The position numbers and the translations under genes were made by a program. A stretch of 64,000 nucleotides of DNA from Plectrocnemia conspersa (lineage: Eukaryota > Arthropoda > Insecta > Trichoptera > Polycentropodidae): assembly GCA_009617715.1 (NCBI GenBank), contig VTFK01000324.1, forward strand, positions 248,001 through 312,000. The letters are read 5' to 3'. The notes beneath the pieces were generated by a model that did not search any database, was not told where the DNA came from, and saw nothing but the letters and a program-made list of their open reading frames with translations. Every line of letters begins with the position of its first letter. Position 1 is the stretch's first letter. Positions 59,831 through 64,000 of this stretch are shown piece by piece.

Positions 59831-61495
59831 GTAGTACGTGCGTCGCGCTCGTATTTCACGTGCACTCGACACAGGACCCAGGTATTTTCATTCAGTTTTC
59901 GTGTCGAATAAATTCGGGGTTCATTTTTTTACCCTGGGGGTATCACTCCGCCCCACACCACGCCGCTTTCCTGGCTTCCTCGGAATTCCTGCATTTTCCC
60001 GGACGCCACCGCCGTCTTTCCGGCTTTTCCGCACTACAATATATCCGGCGCTATCGATCACGACAAATAGACATACTTTGGGATAGGGTTGGGGTTGGGG
60101 TCGGGTGAAAAAGTGTTATGTACCATAGGGACTATTTTATTTTTTGCTTTGCTAGGTCAGCGATAACATATGGCCAAAATTTCAACGCTTAAATAGCATT
60201 TGAACGTTTATGATTTTTTTTAACATGTGTATTTTATACCCCAATATGTATCTTTGTATCTATTTTTCACAGCTTAAGATGAAAATAAATTAGATAATAA
60301 AGTAAGCTTTTGAATGTATGTTCATGTACAAAGACACAGATCTCTTACAAACTGTGGATGTATTACTAAAAAAAAAACATTAAAATACCTGGCAAGTACA
60401 CGCACCAAGGTTTTCGTCTGCGTAAGCCCAATGTCACTAACCTTTTATAAACTTTTTTATCGAATGCTTTAAAAAACATTTGACAAAGCTTATTAGAATT
60501 TTTTCTCCAAAAATTTATAGGATATTTTATTCAGATTTTTTGTGGGTTTTAAAGTAACTTTTTTCTTCTTATTCAAAGTCGTTTTAATATGGTACTTAAT
60601 AAGAAATATTTAAGATTTTTGATTAAATACACTTTTAGTTACGGTTTTTTTAATCTTTTAATTGAAAGAAAATTCTTTGTTAATTTATTTATTTCTAAAA
60701 TATAGATTCTAAAATATAAATTTCTAAAATATAGATTCATCTTCTTCAGTCTTAGTCAAATTATTTTTTTAATTATGTGTTTTATAATATCCTTTAAATT
60801 AAATTACCTTAAAATAATTTTTGGACTATTGAAATAATATTTTATAGTAAAAATACAGCTTCGAAGTTGGGATGCTGCCTATAATATAATATGTTATTTA
60901 AAACCAAAAGCATTTAAAATGATAAGTGCAATTTTTAGCTTTAAAAATAACGTACTTTAAAGAGCCACTTAGCCTTTTTTATTAGCTTTTCCAATATACT
61001 AAAATATCGTTCATATTTACATCATTAAATGATTCTAGCAATTATTCGCTAAAAAAATATCGTCACTTAATCCTTCGTTGCATTATTTATACACACTTTA
61101 TCCCCAACTTAATATATTCTGGTAAATATTTTTCTTCAAATATATCATTAAATTTTAGTTAAAATTGCATCGCTTCTTTCACATCTATAGATAATATTAA
61201 TCCTTTAAATAAACCATTAAATCAACGCATAAAAAATATTGTATTTTTATTGATATTATTTTTTGTATGCAAAAAATCTAAAAAAATTATACTTCTAAAA
61301 ATACATAAATTTATTTAAATGAGCCTGTGTTATAAATTACACCCCACGCTGGTTTAATGTGAATAATATTCTAGACCCTAATAATAAACCTATAAGTTGA
61401 CCTAATAACGGTAACTGACCTGAACGTCACACGTTCTAAACGGCTGAATTATATTACACTTATGTTTATCTAACGACTTCTTTCTTATCTTAAAT
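58601..61495. other. Intronic DNA, GC-richer unique island at 59580-60110
   Basis: The island contains a (CT)12 run at 59799-59822 and CpG-rich sequence. Overlapping frames on both strands lack motifs. The remainder is AT-rich. Confidence 0.4.
59799..59822. repeat. (CT)12 microsatellite
   Basis: Uninterrupted CT/GA run within a GC-richer unique island. GA runs of this kind can bind GAGA-type factors, which is only an inference here. Confidence 0.9.
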
Positions 61496-61498
61496 ATT

Positions 61499-61790
61499 AT
61501 GAATATATACTTATATGTTCACATTATGGAAACAATTATAAAATTTTAATAAAATATACATAAAGCTGTAAAGAAACAAGATTATTTTTAAAAAGCTCAC
61601 ACAGTGGGAACGTTCATGAGGGAAATTTTACTAAAGCTTATTTTATACTATGAATATAAACTTACGTATTCGCATTATTTTAACATTTACAAAATAAATA
61701 ATAGTAAAATATACATAAAACTGTAGAAATACTAAGCTACATATTTTTAAAACGCTCACAAACTGAGAACGTCCATATTGGAAATGTTTC
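61499..61790. repeat. Tandem duplication, two units of about 153 bp
   Basis: ATGAATATA(T/A)ACTTA opens both units (61499 and 61651). AAAATATACATAAA(G/A)CTGTA and TTTTTAAAA(A/C)GCTCACA then occur in the same order in both, with GAACGT(T/C)CAT closing each. Confidence 0.8.
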
Positions 61791-61799
61791 CCAAACCGA

Positions 61800-63550
61800 A
61801 CATTTCACTAAAGTTTTCAAAATCTAAGCTTATTTTTAATTCCAATGTCTAGTTAAAATAAATTTTGATGGATAAAAAGCTTTTATCTGTCCCAAACTAT
61901 ATTTGATAAAAAATATTTCGAAAGTTCATGTTTTTTGTATTAAAACATCTCCAAATGTCACATAAATGCAGCAAAGAATAAAAATGCTACAAAAATGTCA
62001 TTAGATACGCTAATATATTCAATATGTGTATATCTTTTGTTTTCGACCATCGTGGCGCATTGGGGTAACCTGTTAGGCCACGATGGTCTTAATTTAATCG
62101 AAAAAATAAAATAAAATCTTAAACATCAGAAAAAACCTCTTTAGATATAAGCATAATCTAATCATAGATTGATTCTTATAACTTAATCTTAATTGAGCTT
62201 AAAGCTACCTAATTGGTTCAGAATTTAAAAAAATATGTATTATATATTATCAGTACCTTTGAAAACCATCCAGCCCCTATATATAAAGCATATACTATAT
62301 TTTAATTGATCCGATGTCTCTGAAAGCATAAATTCAAAGACATAAGGAGCTTCAAAAGCTAAAAAATAATTTACGGTCTCTACAGAAGCAACTCGTGAAA
62401 AAAATATACACAATATACAAAACCACAGAAAAACGTTTTAATTTATGTTCTTGAAACAAAAAATACGCGCTACGTTATGAATTGTTAAATTAAATTTTAA
62501 TTAAACCTGGTTTGCTAAAATATGATTACAGACGTTTTGTGTACGAAAAAATTCGTTACTTTTTTATTACTGTATAACTCTCTGACCTAAGGTACAGATA
62601 TAAATTTCAATTTTAATATTTTCGCTCAAGGGCGGGTTTTTCTTCCTCTCTCTACGAAATTCTTTCGATGCCACGTTACATCTCAAAAGATTTTCGAATG
62701 AATGGGTCGTTACTTTTTTTTCCCTCGCGGCTAGACTGAAGATGAATGTATGATGTACGTATATATTTGAGCTCTTAGTGAGGGAAAAACACAATACACT
62801 CTCCTTGCAAACACGCGGAAAAGTACTACCCAAGAGTTGAGATAGGAAAAGGGATGAGTACTTCAAATATTGTGCCGATTGTTTAGTTTTGAAACGACAA
62901 TGAGACGCGCCGGATTGTACAAGTCTGCTGACTTTTGAGTCTTTCACGCGACAGGAAAAAGGAAATCTGGCGGAGAGTTAATGCCCAAGAAAGCCAAAGG
63001 CCCACCCGACAAAATCGTCTCTTTGTTACTTAAATATTATGTAGTTGACGTGTAATCGAAACCAAATAAAACACACCCTTGTCCCTTCAACGCTGTTAGG
63101 GTCACGTTTTAAGCAATAATCGCGAATCGGCAAATATTATCTTAACCCTTTGCTAGCCGCAAGCGTCCATAATAACAAACCGCCCTCGGTATTAGATATA
63201 TCAAATATCTAATGTGTTTATATACGTATTTTTTTAAAAGGATAAAGATTTTTTTATATCAAGGATATTCCAGTATATGAATATTTTCTGTCGATGATTC
63301 TTCGCGGTGTATAAGCTAAGGAGAACCATGCCATTCCATATTCTAGACCACACATATCTCTTCGCACCTTCGATGTCTTTATGGCTCTCTTGGTACCACT
63401 AATATACCTTTTCTTTTAAAATCACCTTTGTTAAGAACCTTCTCTAATGTTTTCACTACTAAACTGCATTTTTTTTTATTAAAATTCATTTAAAATGAAA
63501 TCCAATGTGATCTAATGACAGTCGGAGAAAAATATAATATATGAAAAAAA
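61800..63550. other. Intronic DNA, GC-richer island at 62600-63130
   Basis: The minus-strand frame at 62567-62947 (126 residues) has no recognised motif. TTAACCCTTTGCTAGCCGC at 63144 resembles one piggyBac-type end; no partner was seen inside the window. Confidence 0.4.
62045..62088. repeat. 11-bp hairpin with tRNA-like box A
   Basis: GACCATCGTGG (62045-62055) pairs exactly with CCACGATGGTC (62078-62088). The loop region reads TGGCGCATTGG, a perfect match to the box-A pattern of tRNAs. No box B follows, so this is probably the head of a decayed tRNA-derived SINE or a chance fold. Confidence 0.55.
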
Positions 63551-63559
63551 TGGCAGCCG

Positions 63560-63708
63560 GTCAAATGAGCGCCGTCATATAAGCGCTGCATTATAAGCGC
63601 TGCGTCATAAGAGCGTTGACCAAAGTAGCGCTGTAACAAAATAGCGTGCGTCAAATGCGCAGAGAGTCATATGAGCGCTTTAAAAAAGAGCGCACGTCAT
63701 AAGAGCGC
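63560..63708 (-). repeat. GCGC-core minisatellite, about ten units of 13-17 bp
   Basis: Imperfect copies of GTCATAAGAGCGC (+ strand) run head to tail for 149 bp; on the minus strand the unit reads GCGCTCTTATGACG. Unit length varies from 13 to 17. The unit agrees at 10 of 14 positions with the consensus of the array at 31585-31709. Confidence 0.8.
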
Positions 63709-64000
63709 AAAAATACTTGGAGAATATCAATTAATGAATATTTTAGGAATTAGGTATATAAAATATAAGTAAATTGTAAAAAATTTACAAAGAATTAAAA
63801 TTCACGAGATATAGGCGGTGAAATTAGTATTTTATGCGCCAGAGCGTAATGACGATTAAAATGATTAGTCAATGAAAACATTATTATTTATTAATTATTA
63901 CGTACATTCGAAAGTATGGCTTCCCATCCCCCCCATACGTACGATATACATATATTTTGTACTAAAATGAAACGCTGATTTTGAATCTATCATTAGATTT
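63709..64000. repeat. AT-rich DNA with a fragment of the 960-1720 repeat family
   Basis: At 63895-63960, ACGTACATTCGAAAG and CCCCCCATACGTACG match, in part inverted, elements of the family at the left end of the window. The rest is AT-rich. Confidence 0.4.

Larger units (their letters stand above)
7002..64000 (+). other. Putative giant intron downstream of the catulin exon
   Basis: The exon at 6803-7001 ends with a strong donor (GTGAGT). No sequence resembling the following part of alpha-catulin was recognised to the end of the window, so the intron may be 57 kb or more. A short or divergent exon could have been missed by eye. Nearly all recognisable content is mobile-element debris, with scattered moderately GC-rich unique islands. 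Confidence 0.5.

Noticed and set aside
59668..60108. 146-residue open frame across the (CT)n tract
   Set aside because: Ser-Leu repeats come from the microsatellite, and overlapping frames exist on both strands.
62567..62947. 126-residue minus-strand open frame
   Set aside because: No motif; Ser/Lys-rich composition without any family resemblance.
1..64000. CRISPR arrays, operons, bacterial genes or an rRNA gene
   Set aside because: No regularly spaced direct repeats with unique spacers, no bacterial gene structure and no rRNA-like sequence were seen.

Overview
The window looks like insect nuclear DNA. It is strongly AT-rich, with intron-like sequence, very few open reading frames, and many decayed copies of transposon families common in insects (hAT, piggyBac, Tc1/mariner, pogo/Tigger, non-LTR retrotransposons). 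The order or species cannot be resolved by eye.

Only one host coding segment is supported: a 199-bp internal exon at 6803-7001 on the + strand. It has a clean acceptor and donor, and its protein closely resembles the N-terminal region of alpha-catulin (CTNNAL1 / alpha-catenin-related). The rest reads best as the two flanking introns (at least 6.8 kb upstream, possibly 57 kb downstream). No second catulin exon was recognised.

Layout. 1-6.8 kb: an old repeat family (960-1720), a possible solo LTR (2065-2548), a tRNA-like SINE (3301-3375, -) and a 454-bp pogo/Tigger-type MITE (5593-6046). 6.8-7.0 kb: the exon. 9.8-11.7 kb: a minus-strand LINE interrupted by a Tigger element (10433-11518). 14.8-16.5 kb: a SINE and the 3' part of a LINE with RT motifs, followed by a second fragment of the same LINE. 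19-20 kb: an unassigned minus-strand coding-like remnant and another SINE. 21.7-22.7 kb: a bounded hAT element with 8-bp target duplications. 24.4-24.9 kb: a GC-rich retro-insertion with 15-bp target duplications and an A tail. 25.3-26.0 kb: an RT remnant and a 169-bp hAT MITE. 31.6 kb: a GC-rich 14-bp minisatellite. 32.1-33.0 kb: a perfect 39-bp-arm palindrome, a 20-bp tandem duplication and piggyBac-type MITEs. 35.7-36.6 kb: a Tc1/mariner-type element carrying a nested 105-bp TTAA MITE. 37.5-38.3 kb: an IS630/mariner transposase remnant. 38.6-40.8 kb: a possible hAT fragment and a possible LTR-like segment. 42.5 kb: a (TA)27 tract. 49.5-50.2 kb: a piggyBac-like remnant with its Cys-rich tail. 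51.3 kb: a second copy of the hAT MITE. 57.3-58.7 kb: a diverged ~200-285-bp tandem array. 61.5-61.8 kb: a tandem duplication. 63.6 kb: a second minisatellite whose 14-bp core resembles the one at 31.6 kb on the opposite strand.

The window is therefore one gene's interior plus a dense transposon record with nested insertions. I found no operon, CRISPR array, conventional tRNA or rRNA gene, or new multi-gene system. The most unusual signals are the pair of related minisatellites, the palindrome/tandem/TTAA-MITE cluster near 32.1 kb, and the well-bounded elements whose target duplications are still intact.
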